This document shows, piece after piece, positions 1 to 9,750 of a stretch of 64,000 nucleotides of DNA; position 1 is the stretch's first letter, and each line of letters begins with the position of its first letter. Source of the stretch: JBOCEF01 sp047610385 (GTDB lineage Bacteria > Pseudomonadota > Alphaproteobacteria > Rhodobacterales > Rhodobacteraceae). The stretch lies in NCBI GenBank assembly GCA_047610385.1, contig JBLGAC010000012.1, forward strand, positions 22,954-86,953, read 5' to 3'. A program made the position numbers and the translations under genes. Under the pieces are notes generated by a model. That model was not told the origin of the DNA. It saw only the letters and a program-made list of their open reading frames with translations, and made no database searches.

Positions 1-240
1 TCTGCTTGGGTCCCGGCGCACCACTAGGGGCTGGATCACGCCCTTTTCGCGGATTGAGGCAGCAAGCTCCGCCATATCGTCTTCGGCAAAGCTGCGACGC
101 GGCTGTTCGGGATTTGGCCGGATCAGCTCAATCGGGACACGCGTCGGCGCATCAGGCTGCACCGAGGCAACGAGCGAGTCGTCTCCGATCAGGGCGGACA
201 ATCCGCGGCCCAGACCTCGTGCTTGCGGCTTTCGTGTCAT
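1..240 (-). CDS. parB: ParB chromosome-partitioning protein, N-terminal 80 residues (cut by window edge)
   Basis: The minus strand from the ATG at 240 translates without a stop to the window edge. The product begins MTRKPQARGLGRGLSALIGD, the typical ParB N-terminus (RGLGRGLSAL, which binds and stimulates ParA). Next come IRPNPEQPRR and KGVIQPLVVR, the start of the ParB/Srx CTP-binding domain. ParB binds parS, spreads on DNA and segregates origins together with ParA. It starts 24 bp after the parA stop on the same strand, so the two are probably co-transcribed. The helix-turn-helix and dimerisation domain lie outside the window. Two matching parS sites lie close by at 1649 and 3569. Confidence 0.93.
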   Translation of the reverse strand, partial: MTRKPQARGLGRGLSALIGDDSLVASVQPDAPTRVPIELIRPNPEQPRRSFAEDDMAELAASIREKGVIQPLVVRRDPSR

Positions 241-264
241 TCGATCACAGCTTTCCATCAGGTC

Positions 265-1083
265 TCAGGCGGCGCGGGGATGAAGCGCGCGTTCAAGCAT
301 CTCTTTCGCCAAAGCCCGGTACGCCAGGCTGCCGGCGGAATTTGAATCATACACAGTCGCGGGCATGGCGTAAGAGGCCGCCTCAGACAACCGCACATTG
401 CGCGGAATCACTGTGCGGTACACAACGTCGCCCAGATTGCTACGCACATCCTTGGCCACCATGTGGCTGAGGTTGTTGCGCCGATCAAACATGGTCAGCA
501 CCACACCGTCGATTTCAAGCCGCGGGTTCAGCACCCGTCGAATTTCTTTCACGGTGGTGAGCAGTTGGCTGAGCCCCTCCAGCGCGAAAAACTCACATTG
601 CAGTGGAACCAGCACGGCATCCGCCGCGGCCATGGCATTGACCGTCAGCAGGTTCAGCGATGGCGGGCAATCAATGACCACATGGTCGATGTGATCAAGT
701 GCCCCAGACCCATGTAGCGCATCATGCAGCCGCCGGGTGCGGTTCGCGTCACCAACCAAGGCAACATCCACCGAAGACAAATCACCCGTCGCCGGCACAA
801 TGGTCAGCCCTTCGATGGCAGTCGGGCGGATGATATCCGCCAGCGGCATGCCATCAACCAGAAGGTCATAGGACGTCGCCAGCCGATCCGCCGCGTCGAT
901 GCCAAGGCCAGTGCTGGCATTGCCCTGCGGGTCAAGGTCGATCAAAAGCACCTTTAAGCCCTTTTCCACCAACGCCGCCGCAAGGTTGATGGCGGTCGTG
1001 GTCTTGCCAACGCCGCCCTTCTGATTGGCTACGGCGATGATCCGCCGCGCCATAGATGCGTCAGCGCGCTTGGTGTCCGACAC
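265..1083 (-). CDS. parA: ParA chromosome-partitioning ATPase
   Basis: 272 aa from a GTG start at 1083. I chose this start because a GGAG sits seven bases upstream and Rhodobacterales ParA proteins usually carry a short leader before the P-loop; the ATG at 1053 is the alternative. The deviant Walker A box KGGVGKTT is at residues 22-29 and LIDLDPQGN at 47-55, followed by a VIDCPPSL Walker B region. ParA is the DNA-binding ATPase that moves ParB-parS complexes after origin duplication. The start lies inside the 3' end of rsmG (overlap 1061-1083), which suggests translational coupling, and parB follows. Confidence 0.96.
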   Translation of the reverse strand: MSDTKRADASMARRIIAVANQKGGVGKTTTAINLAAALVEKGLKVLLIDLDPQGNASTGLGIDAADRLATSYDLLVDGMPLADIIRPTAIEGLTIVPATGDLSSVDVALVGDANRTRRLHDALHGSGALDHIDHVVIDCPPSLNLLTVNAMAAADAVLVPLQCEFFALEGLSQLLTTVKEIRRVLNPRLEIDGVVLTMFDRRNNLSHMVAKDVRSNLGDVVYRTVIPRNVRLSEAASYAMPATVYDSNSAGSLAYRALAKEMLERALHPRAA

Positions 1084-1705
1084 GAGAAAACTCCGGGATT
1101 TCGAGGATGCATCCGGCCGAGTCTGCAAGGCTCGGGCGCCGCCTGACATCAATATGCCAAGAGGCACGGGCCCGGGTCAATTCGCTTTCGGCCCCCACGC
1201 CCTTGGGAAAGAAACAAACTGCGCTTGGTGCCAGAAGCGGTGCCACCAATCCCAACAATTTGTCGAGCGGCGCGAGCGCGCGGGCCGAAACCACGTCCTG
1301 CGGGGGCAAATCAACCGATTCAATCCGGCTGCGAACCACCCGAGTCACAAGGCCCATTTCACGCGCTGCGGTTTGCAGGAACACCGTCTTTCGGGTGTCG
1401 CTCTCTACCAACGACATCACCATATCGGGCACGTCCTGCGCGGCGAAGGCCGCAATCACAAGGCCAGGAAAACCACCACCAGAGCCAAGATCAGCCCATC
1501 GCTTTGGCTTTTCAGGCCGAAACCGCCAGATTTGAGCGGAATCGAGGATATGCCGGGACCAGATGTCCTCAACAGTCGATTTCGCGATCAAGTTGATTGT
1601 GGGGGTCCACTTGGTGACCAGCGCACAAAGGACTTCCAGGCGCTCCGCTGTTTCACGTGAAACATTGAGATGCGCGCGAAGGGTATCGAGGGCAGCTTCG
1701 CTCAT
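1061..1705 (-). CDS. rsmG: 16S rRNA (guanine527-N7)-methyltransferase RsmG (GidB)
   Basis: 214 aa, the usual length. The SAM-binding motif [12 protein letters not shown] is at residues 72-83, in a Rossmann methyltransferase fold. RsmG methylates N7 of G527 in the 530 loop of 16S rRNA; its loss gives low-level streptomycin resistance in other bacteria. Residues 14-19 read NVSRET because that stretch of DNA is a perfect parS site (1649-1664), so the coding sequence doubles as a centromere. The start overlaps the mnmG stop by four bases and the 3' end overlaps parA, in the common gid-par operon order. Confidence 0.96.
   Translation of the reverse strand: MSEAALDTLRAHLNVSRETAERLEVLCALVTKWTPTINLIAKSTVEDIWSRHILDSAQIWRFRPEKPKRWADLGSGGGFPGLVIAAFAAQDVPDMVMSLVESDTRKTVFLQTAAREMGLVTRVVRSRIESVDLPPQDVVSARALAPLDKLLGLVAPLLAPSAVCFFPKGVGAESELTRARASWHIDVRRRPSLADSAGCILEIPEFSRVGHQAR
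1649..1664. promoter_or_regulatory. parS centromere site 1 (inside rsmG)
   Basis: TGTTTCACGTGAAACA is a perfect 16-bp palindrome, identical to the widely conserved bacterial parS sequence recognised by ParB. It lies in the N-terminal coding part of rsmG (codons for NVSRET), about 6.3 kb from the predicted oriC and about 0.6 kb upstream of the parA start. ParB should nucleate and spread from here. Confidence 0.95.
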
Positions 1706-3594
1706 GCTGAGCGCCTTTCGCGTTTGCGCAGATGCGCGAGCAACAACGTCAACGCCGCTGGGGTCATCCCTTCAATCCTGCCAGCGTGGCCAAGCGTGGC
1801 AGGTCGCACGCGCTTCAACTTTTCAGCCAACTCGAGGGAAAGACCTGGGATCGCATCCCCATCCAGCAAGTCCCCAAGGGCCAGAGACTCATCCCGGCGG
1901 AGCGCTTCAACATCGCCGCGTTGCCGGCGCACATATTCGGCATAGGTCGCGTCGATCTCAATCTGCCGCGCGATCTGCGGATCGATGGCAATGACTTCAG
2001 GAAATAGCCCATGCAGGTCGATGATATTTATGTCTGGATAGGCCAGCAGATCAAGACCATCACGCCGCACGCCATCCAAGTTAATGGTCAAGCCATCGGC
2101 ATTGGCTTCGGTCGGCGTAACATTGCGGCTGCTAAGCAGTCGCCGCGCCTCAGACAGGCCATCCGCCTTGCTGCGCCATGCGGCCATGCGATCCGGCCCC
2201 ACACAACCAGCGGTAATTCCAATCTCAGTCAACCGCTGGTCAGCATTGTCGGCACGCAGCGACAGCCGAAACTCGGCCCGTGAGGTGAACATACGGTACG
2301 GCTCTGACACCCCGCGGGTGACCAGATCATCGATCATCACACCGATATACGCGTCGGCCCGATCGAAGATCAGCGGGGCCTCATCCCTCGCCATCCGTGC
2401 CGCATTCATGCCTGCAACAAGGCCCTGCCCCGCCGCTTCCTCATACCCCGTGGTGCCGTTGATCTGCCCTGCCAGGAAAAGACCCGGCACCGATTTCACC
2501 GCCAGACGTCGGTCAAGTTCCGTTGGGTCTACATAATCATACTCGATCGCGTAGCCAGGCTGCATGATCTCTGCCCGCTCCATCCCAGGGATGGAGCGCA
2601 CATAGGCGATCTGCACATCCTCAGGCAGCGAGGTCGAGATGCCATTTGGATAGATCAGATTGCTGGTCAGGCCCTCAGGTTCGAGGAAAATCTGATGCGA
2701 GGCCTTCTCGGCAAAGCGCACCACCTTGTCCTCAATCGATGGGCAATACCGCGGGCCCACACCGTCAATTCGCCCACCATATATCGCTGATCGGTGGAGG
2801 TTTTCACGAATGATATCATGGGTTTGGGTGGTGGTATGGGTGATGTGGCACGCAACCTGCCGCGTCTCAGTCCCCTTGGTCAGGAATGAGAAGAAGGTAG
2901 GTTCTGGGTCACCTGGTTGCTCTGCCAAACCACTGAAATCGATACTTCTGCGATCGATGCGCGGTGGCGTCCCAGTCTTAAGCCGCCCAAGCCGCAGCCC
3001 AAAATCATCAATCCGCGCGGCCAATCGATCTGATGGGCGGTCGCCCATACGGCCACCGCGCAGCGTGCGGTCTCCAATATGGATCAGACCACGTAGAAAC
3101 GTTCCGGTGGTCAAGATGACAGCACGTGCGCGAAGTGTCTCACCAGTTGCCAGCACCACCCCGGCGATCGATGCACCATCCAGCACGACGTCGGTGACTT
3201 CAGCTTCAATCACTTCAAGATCACGCTGCGCGCGAACCGCCGCTTGCATGGCTGTGCGATAGATGGCGCGGTCACATTGCGCTCTCGGCCCCTGAACAGC
3301 AGGCCCTTTCCGGCGGTTCAGCAGTCGAAACTGAATGCCTGCCTGGTCGGCCACGCGCCCCATGACCCCATCGAGGGCGTCGATCTCCCGTACGATGTGG
3401 CCTTTGCCAAGGCCGCCAATCGCGGGGTTGCAGGACATCTCGCCAATTTTTGCGAAGGCATGGGTGATTAGCGCCGTTTTCACACCGCAACGCGCTGCGG
3501 CGCATGCGGCCTCGGCGCCGGCATGACCCCCACCGATCACGATGACATCGTAGCTGTCGCTGGTCGTGTGTTTCACGTGAAACACTCCCGTCAT
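1702..3594 (-). CDS. mnmG: tRNA uridine-5-carboxymethylaminomethyl modification enzyme MnmG (GidA)
   Basis: 630 aa, full length for the family. The FAD-binding motif [10 protein letters not shown] is at residues 21-30. The family signatures [11 protein letters not shown] and later [13 protein letters not shown] are present. MnmG works with MnmE as an FAD- and GTP-dependent complex that installs (carboxymethyl)aminomethyl on U34 of several tRNAs. The ATG at 3594 overlaps the mnmE TGA (ATGA), giving coupled translation with its partner. Residues 4-9 (VFHVKH) are encoded by a second parS site, so the protein N-terminus is shaped by a DNA element. Confidence 0.97.
   Translation of the reverse strand: MTGVFHVKHTTSDSYDVIVIGGGHAGAEAACAAARCGVKTALITHAFAKIGEMSCNPAIGGLGKGHIVREIDALDGVMGRVADQAGIQFRLLNRRKGPAVQGPRAQCDRAIYRTAMQAAVRAQRDLEVIEAEVTDVVLDGASIAGVVLATGETLRARAVILTTGTFLRGLIHIGDRTLRGGRMGDRPSDRLAARIDDFGLRLGRLKTGTPPRIDRRSIDFSGLAEQPGDPEPTFFSFLTKGTETRQVACHITHTTTQTHDIIRENLHRSAIYGGRIDGVGPRYCPSIEDKVVRFAEKASHQIFLEPEGLTSNLIYPNGISTSLPEDVQIAYVRSIPGMERAEIMQPGYAIEYDYVDPTELDRRLAVKSVPGLFLAGQINGTTGYEEAAGQGLVAGMNAARMARDEAPLIFDRADAYIGVMIDDLVTRGVSEPYRMFTSRAEFRLSLRADNADQRLTEIGITAGCVGPDRMAAWRSKADGLSEARRLLSSRNVTPTEANADGLTINLDGVRRDGLDLLAYPDINIIDLHGLFPEVIAIDPQIARQIEIDATYAEYVRRQRGDVEALRRDESLALGDLLDGDAIPGLSLELAEKLKRVRPATLGHAGRIEGMTPAALTLLLAHLRKRERRSA
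3569..3584. promoter_or_regulatory. parS centromere site 2 (inside mnmG)
   Basis: A second perfect TGTTTCACGTGAAACA palindrome, overlapping codons 4-9 of mnmG (VFHVKH). It is 1,920 bp from site 1 and about 4.4 kb from the predicted oriC. Paired parS sites near the origin are typical of alphaproteobacterial partition regions. Confidence 0.95.
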
Positions 3595-4883
3595 TTCCCG
3601 AGGCAGAAGCTGGAGAAGATATCGTCTAGAATCCTCTCAGCATCAACCCGTCCAATCACCGATTCAAGCGCGGAGGTTGCCCCACGAAGTTCTTCAGCGG
3701 CGATTTCAAGTGGTCCGGCCACCGCAACCACGTGCTCGGCAGCCTCAATCGCAGTGATCGTGCTTTCAACTGCACGCCTGTGGCGCAGGCGTGATAGCTC
3801 TGACGCGTTGCCAATTCGCGTCACCAGAGATGTCTCGATGATCAGAAGTAGATCCGACACACCTTCACCCGTCTTCGCACTAAGCGCCAAAGCGCCTGTC
3901 ACGCCGGTCAAATCCGCCTTGCTTCGCACGAGCAGATCACCGTCGATCAGAAGCGCGCGATCGGCGTCACCGTCAGGGTCCAAAAGCACGCGTAGGTCCG
4001 CCGCTTCGGCCCGTTGACGGGCACGTGCAACCCCGATCGCTTCGACAACATCGCTGGTGTCCCGCAGCCCGGCAGTGTCGAGCATGGTCACCGCCATACC
4101 CCCAAGGTCCATCGCCACCTCGATCACATCACGAGTCGTCCCCGCGATTTCGGAGGTGATTGCGACCTCTCGCCCCGCAATTGCATTCAAAAGCGTGGAC
4201 TTTCCGGTATTGGGCGCACCGATCAGCGCCACTTCAAACCCACTGCGTAACCGTTCTGCCGCGCGGCCACCCGCCAATGCAGACATCAGATCGGCTTTTA
4301 CTGAGGAGAGCAGACCAGCAACCTCAGGCGTTACGTCCTCTGGCACGTCCTCATCAGCGAAATCGATGACCGCTTCCAGCAAGGCGCGTGCGCGGATCAG
4401 GTCCAGGCGCCAACTCTCAATGCGGCGGGACAAGGCGCCGCCCATTTGCCGCAATGCCTGTCGGCGCTGCAGATCCGTCTCAGCCGCCACCAGATCAGCG
4501 AGGCCTTCGACCTGTGCAAGATCCATGCGTCCAGCTTCAAGCGCCCGTCGGGTGAATTCGCCCGGCTCAGCCAGACGCAGGCCTGGCAAACTTGCCAGCG
4601 CGTCAAGCACTGCGCGCACAACCGCCCGCCCGCCATGGCATTGCAGCTCTGCTGCGCTTTCGCCGGTGAAGCTTTTGCCGTGAACAAACCTCAGCACCAG
4701 GGCTTCATCTAGCGCGGCGCCGTCTCTGTCTTTCAGAACACGCAACGACGCCATACGCGGGGCGGGAAGGGGGCGTCCAGTCAACGCGGTCAACGCAGCA
4801 TCCGTGCCAAGGCCGGAAATGCGGATCACCGCGATGGCACCGACGCCCGGTGGTGTCGCTGGGGCGAATATCGTATCGGTCAT
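3591..4883 (-). CDS. mnmE: tRNA modification GTPase MnmE (TrmE)
   Basis: 430 aa, slightly short of the roughly 450 aa of E. coli MnmE. The N-terminal tetrahydrofolate-binding domain starts at residues 4-20 ([18 protein letters not shown]). The G domain has GAPNTGKST at 222-230, the switch I AGTTRD at 247-252 and DTAGLRD at 269-275. The C-terminus ends FCLGK, with the conserved Cys427 needed for tRNA modification. MnmE partners MnmG, whose start codon overlaps this stop. It lies downstream of rho after a hairpin terminator, so it may have its own promoter in the short gap or depend on readthrough. Confidence 0.96.
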   Translation of the reverse strand: MTDTIFAPATPPGVGAIAVIRISGLGTDAALTALTGRPLPAPRMASLRVLKDRDGAALDEALVLRFVHGKSFTGESAAELQCHGGRAVVRAVLDALASLPGLRLAEPGEFTRRALEAGRMDLAQVEGLADLVAAETDLQRRQALRQMGGALSRRIESWRLDLIRARALLEAVIDFADEDVPEDVTPEVAGLLSSVKADLMSALAGGRAAERLRSGFEVALIGAPNTGKSTLLNAIAGREVAITSEIAGTTRDVIEVAMDLGGMAVTMLDTAGLRDTSDVVEAIGVARARQRAEAADLRVLLDPDGDADRALLIDGDLLVRSKADLTGVTGALALSAKTGEGVSDLLLIIETSLVTRIGNASELSRLRHRRAVESTITAIEAAEHVVAVAGPLEIAAEELRGATSALESVIGRVDAERILDDIFSSFCLGK

Positions 4884-4910
4884 GGTCTCACCTCCGCCCT
4901 AGAAATGCGC

Positions 4911-4936
4911 AAAGGCCCGAGCCATTGGCCCGGGCC
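4911..4936 (-). terminator. Hairpin after rho
   Basis: On the minus strand GGCCCG...CGGGCC form a stem around an 11-base loop, followed by CTTTG. It lies 27 bp after the rho stop and before mnmE. The U-run is short, so it may be a weak terminator or an attenuator between rho and mnmE. Confidence 0.5.
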
Positions 4937-4962
4937 CTACAATTTCATCACGAACAACGGTG

Positions 4963-6234
<1,272 letters not shown>

Positions 6235-6380
6235 GCAATACCCATAATGGCCCGAGCGCTTGAGAAAATCGTATCAGGCTGGGGAGGGAATGATGCGGAA
6301 ACGCCAGCGAATCCCGGACGGGAGCGGCGTATGCGGGTGCAAGGTAGGCGAATCGCGCGGCCAATGTCAAACGTTTGCGT

Positions 6381-6836
6381 TCAGAACGGTTTGACGACCG
6401 CCAAAGCCACGATAAAAACCATCAGCAGCGTCGGCAGTTCGTTCCACAAGCGATAGGCCCGCCCGGTCCGGATGTTCCTGTCATGCAGAAAATCCAGCCG
6501 GAACGTGATCAACTTATGATGAAACCAAGTCATACCTGTGATCAGAACCAGCTTGATCTGCAACCAATGGTTGTCCAGCAGATAATCCCACCCCAGTGAC
6601 CACAGCATAAGGCCACCAAACAGCCATGTGGATACCATCGCTGGGTTCATGATCGCACGCAGCAACTTGCGCTCCATGACCTTGAACGTCTCAGACATCT
6701 CAGAACCGACGGCAGCGGTTTCCACATGATAGACGAACAGGCGTGGCAGATAGAACAAACCCGCCATCCAAGCCATCACTGACATAAGGTGAAAGGCTTT
6801 CAGCCAATCGTGATGGTCTTGGATAAACGCCAGCAT
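6381..6836 (-). CDS. hemJ: Protoporphyrinogen IX oxidase HemJ
   Basis: 151 aa with four predicted membrane segments, matching the HemJ (UPF0093) family. The conserved N-terminal histidine is at residue 16 (LKAFHLMSVMAWMAGLFYLP), and RAIMNPAMVSTW and the RLWNELPTLLM C-terminal segment are also family features. HemJ is the haem-binding, inner-membrane enzyme that oxidises protoporphyrinogen IX to protoporphyrin IX in bacteria lacking HemG or HemY. It starts 3 bp after the hemE stop, so the two haem genes form one unit. Confidence 0.95.
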   Translation of the reverse strand: MLAFIQDHHDWLKAFHLMSVMAWMAGLFYLPRLFVYHVETAAVGSEMSETFKVMERKLLRAIMNPAMVSTWLFGGLMLWSLGWDYLLDNHWLQIKLVLITGMTWFHHKLITFRLDFLHDRNIRTGRAYRLWNELPTLLMVFIVALAVVKPF

Positions 6837-6839
6837 TGG

Positions 6840-7871
6840 TCAACTCCGGATAGTTTTCAGCATCAGCGCAACATTTTCAGGGTCGGCATCGGGTGTAATG
6901 CCGTGGCCCAGGTTGAAGATGAACGGTCCATCGCCCAGAATTTCAATCAGACGGCGAGTTGCATCAACCAAAGGTTGACCACCGGTGACCATGAACAGCG
7001 GATCCAGGTTGCCCTGTACGCAAAGCTTGGGTTGCAGGTGCTGTTTTGCCCAATGGGGCGATACGGTGCTGCCAAGCGCGACTGCGGTGACCCCTGTCTG
7101 GGCCACGAACGCCTCATAGCCGGTGCCTGCGCCGCGTGGGAAGCCGATGATCGGCAGATCAGGCCAGCGGGCGTGCAGCGCCTCCACGATGCGTTTGGTG
7201 GGTGCTATGGAGTATTTTACAAAATCCGCCCAGTTCAGCGTCCCAGCCCAGCTGTCGAACAGCTTGACCACCTCGGCGCCAGCTTCGACCTGTTTTGACA
7301 GGTATGCGATCGTCGCTTCGGTGATTTTATCGATCAGCGCGTCGAAAACTGCGGGCTGGTCTACGATCATGCGCCGTGCGGGCCCCTGGTCGGGGGTGCC
7401 GCGGCCAGCGACCATATAGGTGGCAACGGTCCAGGGCGCGCCCGCAAAGCCGATCAACGTGGTCTCAGCGGGCAATTCGCTGACCAAACCTTTCACGGTT
7501 TCATAGATGGGGTTGAGGGTCGCGTGGATGTCCTCGACCGGCCCGAGTTTTGCGAGGTCTTCGGCCGACGTGATCGTGGACAGTCGCGGGCCCTCGCCTT
7601 GCACGAAAGTCAGATCAGCGCCGAGTGCCTGGGGGACCAGCAAAATGTCCGCGAACAGGATGGCTGCGTCGAAACCAAACCGCCGGATCGGTTGCATGGT
7701 GACCTCAACCGCAAGCTCTGGCGTGTAGCACAGGTCAAGGAACCCGCCTGCCTTGGCGCGCGTGGCGCGATATTCGGGCAGGTAGCGTCCGGCCTGCCGC
7801 ATCATCCATGCGGGAGGTGTCGTCAGGGTCTCTCCGGCAAGGGCGCGAAGCAGGAGTTTGTCATTTTTCAT
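6840..7871 (-). CDS. hemE: Uroporphyrinogen decarboxylase HemE
   Basis: 343 aa. The reading frame extends further upstream, but the start is set at the ATG at 7871 because GGAG sits six bases upstream and the protein then begins [11 protein letters not shown], as in the family. The signature [17 protein letters not shown] is at residues 19-35, with the arginines that hold the substrate carboxylates, and [13 protein letters not shown] lies further on. HemE removes four acetate carboxylates from uroporphyrinogen III to give coproporphyrinogen III. It is the first gene left of the predicted origin and reads away from it, as in Caulobacter. Confidence 0.97.
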   Translation of the reverse strand: MKNDKLLLRALAGETLTTPPAWMMRQAGRYLPEYRATRAKAGGFLDLCYTPELAVEVTMQPIRRFGFDAAILFADILLVPQALGADLTFVQGEGPRLSTITSAEDLAKLGPVEDIHATLNPIYETVKGLVSELPAETTLIGFAGAPWTVATYMVAGRGTPDQGPARRMIVDQPAVFDALIDKITEATIAYLSKQVEAGAEVVKLFDSWAGTLNWADFVKYSIAPTKRIVEALHARWPDLPIIGFPRGAGTGYEAFVAQTGVTAVALGSTVSPHWAKQHLQPKLCVQGNLDPLFMVTGGQPLVDATRRLIEILGDGPFIFNLGHGITPDADPENVALMLKTIRS

Positions 7872-7972
7872 CTCAATCTCCGGCTGGGGGTGTGTGTGTC
7901 TGATTGGTAGTTGATGTAGTAGGTCATGCAGGTCAACGGGGATTACCGGACTTCGCAACTTCATCCACCGAG

Positions 7973-7981
7973 TTATCCACA
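7973..7981 (+). promoter_or_regulatory. DnaA box (TTATCCACA)
   Basis: Perfect match to the high-affinity DnaA R-box, at the left edge of the AT-rich block. A weaker TCATCCACC lies just upstream at 7961-7969, and an inverted TGTGGAAAA follows at 7996-8004. Confidence 0.85.
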
Positions 7982-8059
7982 GTTGGAATCGGCGCTGTGG
8001 AAAAAAAAAATCTCGAAACCCATTCCAAAAAGCGCAAGAGCCATAAAAAAACAAAATGA

Positions 8060-8072
8060 AATCAATATCTTG
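8060..8072 (+). promoter_or_regulatory. IHF binding-site consensus match in oriC
   Basis: AATCAATATCTTG matches the 13-base IHF consensus WATCAANNNNTTR at every specified position. It lies in the AT-rich block between the left and right DnaA boxes, where IHF bending assists origin opening in E. coli and Caulobacter. Confidence 0.7.
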
Positions 8073-8142
8073 CAAAATGACCCTCAGACTCCCGGTTCGG
8101 AACGTTCCCCTCACGCCCCTGTGACCCTGAGTCTGTCGAAAG

Positions 8143-8151
8143 TTGTCCACA
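8143..8151 (+). promoter_or_regulatory. DnaA box (TTGTCCACA)
   Basis: One mismatch from TTATCCACA, in the same orientation as the two perfect boxes. An inverted near-match TGTGGATGG follows at 8186-8194. Confidence 0.7.
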
Positions 8152-8262
8152 TATGTCGGGCGCCCCCTGTGATGAGTCATGCACATGTGGATGGAACTTC
8201 AGAGTTATGCTGCGTTTCCGCCACAGCATTCCGCGACAGCGCAACGGCGCCAGCTTTCCCCG

Positions 8263-8271
8263 TTATCCACA
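8263..8271 (+). promoter_or_regulatory. DnaA box (TTATCCACA)
   Basis: Second perfect DnaA R-box, about 55 bp before the ppsR start. It could also let DnaA influence ppsR transcription. Confidence 0.83.
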
Positions 8272-8326
8272 GGCTCGCTTCCGCTAGCATACCCCGATCG
8301 CGGGAACATCACGATGGGGACCAATT

Positions 8327-9151
8327 TTGACGCGCCATGTGCTGCATCTTCTGTCGGATTCGACGGGGGAGACCGCGACCGCTGCGGCGAATGCGGTTCT
8401 CAGCCAGTTTGACGATCCTGCCGTGGACCTGAGGATGCATGTCTTTGTACGCACGCAAGCAGACGTGGACAAAGCCGTGGCCGCGATCCGCAAGCAGCCT
8501 GGCACCGTGGTCTATACCTTGCTGGACCGATCGCTTGGGGATCATCTGCGTGGGTGCTGCGCTGATCTCGGCGTGCCGATGATCCCGCTGCTGGACCCGC
8601 TGTTCAAGGCGATGACCGACGCCATCGGCCCATCGCGGCGCCATCGGCCGGGCAAGCAGTATCAGACTGACAACGCCTATTTCCAACGGGTCGGGGCGAT
8701 TGATTATGCCATGGCGCTTGATGATGGCGCCACCTCGGACCGGCTGCGGCGCGCCGACATCATTCTGCTTGGGGTGTCGCGCACCTCAAAAACGCCGACC
8801 TGCCTTTATCTTGCAGTGCGCGGTATAAAGGCGGCCAATGTGCCGCTGGTGCCGGGTGCCGCGCTGCCCGCCGGGCTAGAACGCGCATTGTCTGCGGGTG
8901 TGCCCGCGGTGGGGCTGACCGCCTCGCCCACCCGGCTGGCGCAGATCCGCACCCAGCGGTTGGAGGTGATCGGATCGGGCAAGGACATGGATTACGCCAA
9001 CATATCCAACGTGCGTGAGGAGGTCTCCGAGGCGCTGATGACCTATGAACGCCTCGGCATTCCGGTGATTGATGTCACCCGCCGGTCCATCGAAGAAACC
9101 GCCGCCAACATTATGGCGATCCTGCGTGACCGCAAAGAGGGTGGGGCATGA
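8327..9151 (+). CDS. ppsR: Pyruvate,phosphate dikinase / PEP synthase regulatory protein (DUF299)
   Basis: 274 aa. Starts at TTG 8327 with GGGGA six bases upstream; the nearby ATG at 8314 is out of frame. The N-terminal HVLHLLSDSTGETA and the P-loop-like GVSRTSKTPT at residues 149-158 are the hallmarks of this bifunctional kinase/phosphorylase. The family inactivates PPDK or PEP synthase by ADP-dependent phosphorylation of a threonine and reactivates it by Pi-dependent phosphorolysis; which enzyme this one controls cannot be read from the window. It is the first gene right of oriC, as in Caulobacter, and its stop overlaps maf by four bases. Confidence 0.95.
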   Translation: MTRHVLHLLSDSTGETATAAANAVLSQFDDPAVDLRMHVFVRTQADVDKAVAAIRKQPGTVVYTLLDRSLGDHLRGCCADLGVPMIPLLDPLFKAMTDAIGPSRRHRPGKQYQTDNAYFQRVGAIDYAMALDDGATSDRLRRADIILLGVSRTSKTPTCLYLAVRGIKAANVPLVPGAALPAGLERALSAGVPAVGLTASPTRLAQIRTQRLEVIGSGKDMDYANISNVREEVSEALMTYERLGIPVIDVTRRSIEETAANIMAILRDRKEGGA

Positions 9152-9750
9152 GCGCCGATCCGATCATCCTCGCTTCAAGCTCGCGCGCGCGGCTGAAAAT
9201 GCTTCAGGACGCTGGGGTCGCGGTCGAAGCGCTGCCCGCCCGCGTCGACGAAGAAGAAATCAAACGCGCCATGCTGGCCGAAGGCGCGCTGCCCCGCGAC
9301 ATCGCCGATGCGCTGGCCGAAATGAAAGCGCAGCGCATATCACGACGTGTGCCTGCCGCGCTGGTGCTGGGTGCCGATCAGGTGCTGGTCTGCGGCGGGC
9401 GGCTTTACGACAAGCCCACAAGCCGCGATGATGCGCGCGGCCAGCTTCGGGCCCTGTCCGGCACATCCCACGAATTGCTGTCGGCCGCGGTCATTTATGA
9501 AGACGGCCGCCCGGTATGGCGTCATGTGGGCCGCGCACAGCTTGTGATGCGCACGTTCACGGATGCTTTTCTGGACGACTATCTTGACCATGTGGGGCCA
9601 AGCGTGCTCGACACCGTCGGCGGGTATCACCTCGAAGGCCTTGGCGCACAGTTGTTCGCACGGGTCCAAGGGGATTATTTTACTGTTCTCGGCCTGCCAT
9701 TGTTGGAGGTTCTGGGATTTCTGCGCGCAAGGGGGCGCCTGATCGAATGA
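9148..9750 (+). CDS. maf: Maf-family nucleoside triphosphate pyrophosphatase
   Basis: 200 aa. N-terminal IILASSSRARLKML is the Maf signature loop. VLGADQVLVCGG (catalytic Asp region), YDKPTSRDDA and VGGYHLEGLGAQLF follow in the normal order. Maf proteins hydrolyse non-canonical or modified nucleotides to monophosphates and were first linked to septum formation. The family splits into dTTP/UTP and m7GTP types and I cannot assign this one firmly. ATGA overlap with ppsR upstream and with aroE downstream indicates a tightly coupled operon. Confidence 0.94.
   Translation: MSADPIILASSSRARLKMLQDAGVAVEALPARVDEEEIKRAMLAEGALPRDIADALAEMKAQRISRRVPAALVLGADQVLVCGGRLYDKPTSRDDARGQLRALSGTSHELLSAAVIYEDGRPVWRHVGRAQLVMRTFTDAFLDDYLDHVGPSVLDTVGGYHLEGLGAQLFARVQGDYFTVLGLPLLEVLGFLRARGRLIE

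Larger units (their letters stand above)
7872..8326. other. oriC: Predicted chromosomal origin of replication (oriC), hemE-ppsR intergenic region
   Basis: A gene-free 455-bp stretch between divergent hemE and ppsR, the position of oriC in Caulobacter and related alphaproteobacteria. It contains two perfect DnaA boxes TTATCCACA (7973-7981, 8263-8271), a TTGTCCACA (8143-8151) and inverted near-matches TGTGGAAAA (7996-8004) and TGTGGATGG (8186-8194). It also holds an AT-rich block at about 8000-8080 suited to unwinding, an IHF-consensus match and four GANTC sites. Genes on both sides read away from it, and parS sites with parAB lie 4-8 kb away. Short reading frames inside it resemble nothing I know. 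dnaA itself is not in the window. Confidence 0.87.

Noticed and set aside
6..470. 154-codon plus-strand frame at the left edge
   Set aside because: It is antisense to parB and parA, both clearly coding on the minus strand.
7871..8186. Longer N-terminus of HemE reaching into oriC (448-codon frame)
   Set aside because: HemE proteins begin at [11 protein letters not shown] sequence and a GGAG site precedes the ATG at 7871; the upstream extension is unlike the family.
8062..8244. Short frames across the oriC region
   Set aside because: They cross DnaA boxes, have no ribosome site and no family similarity; the region is better explained as an origin.
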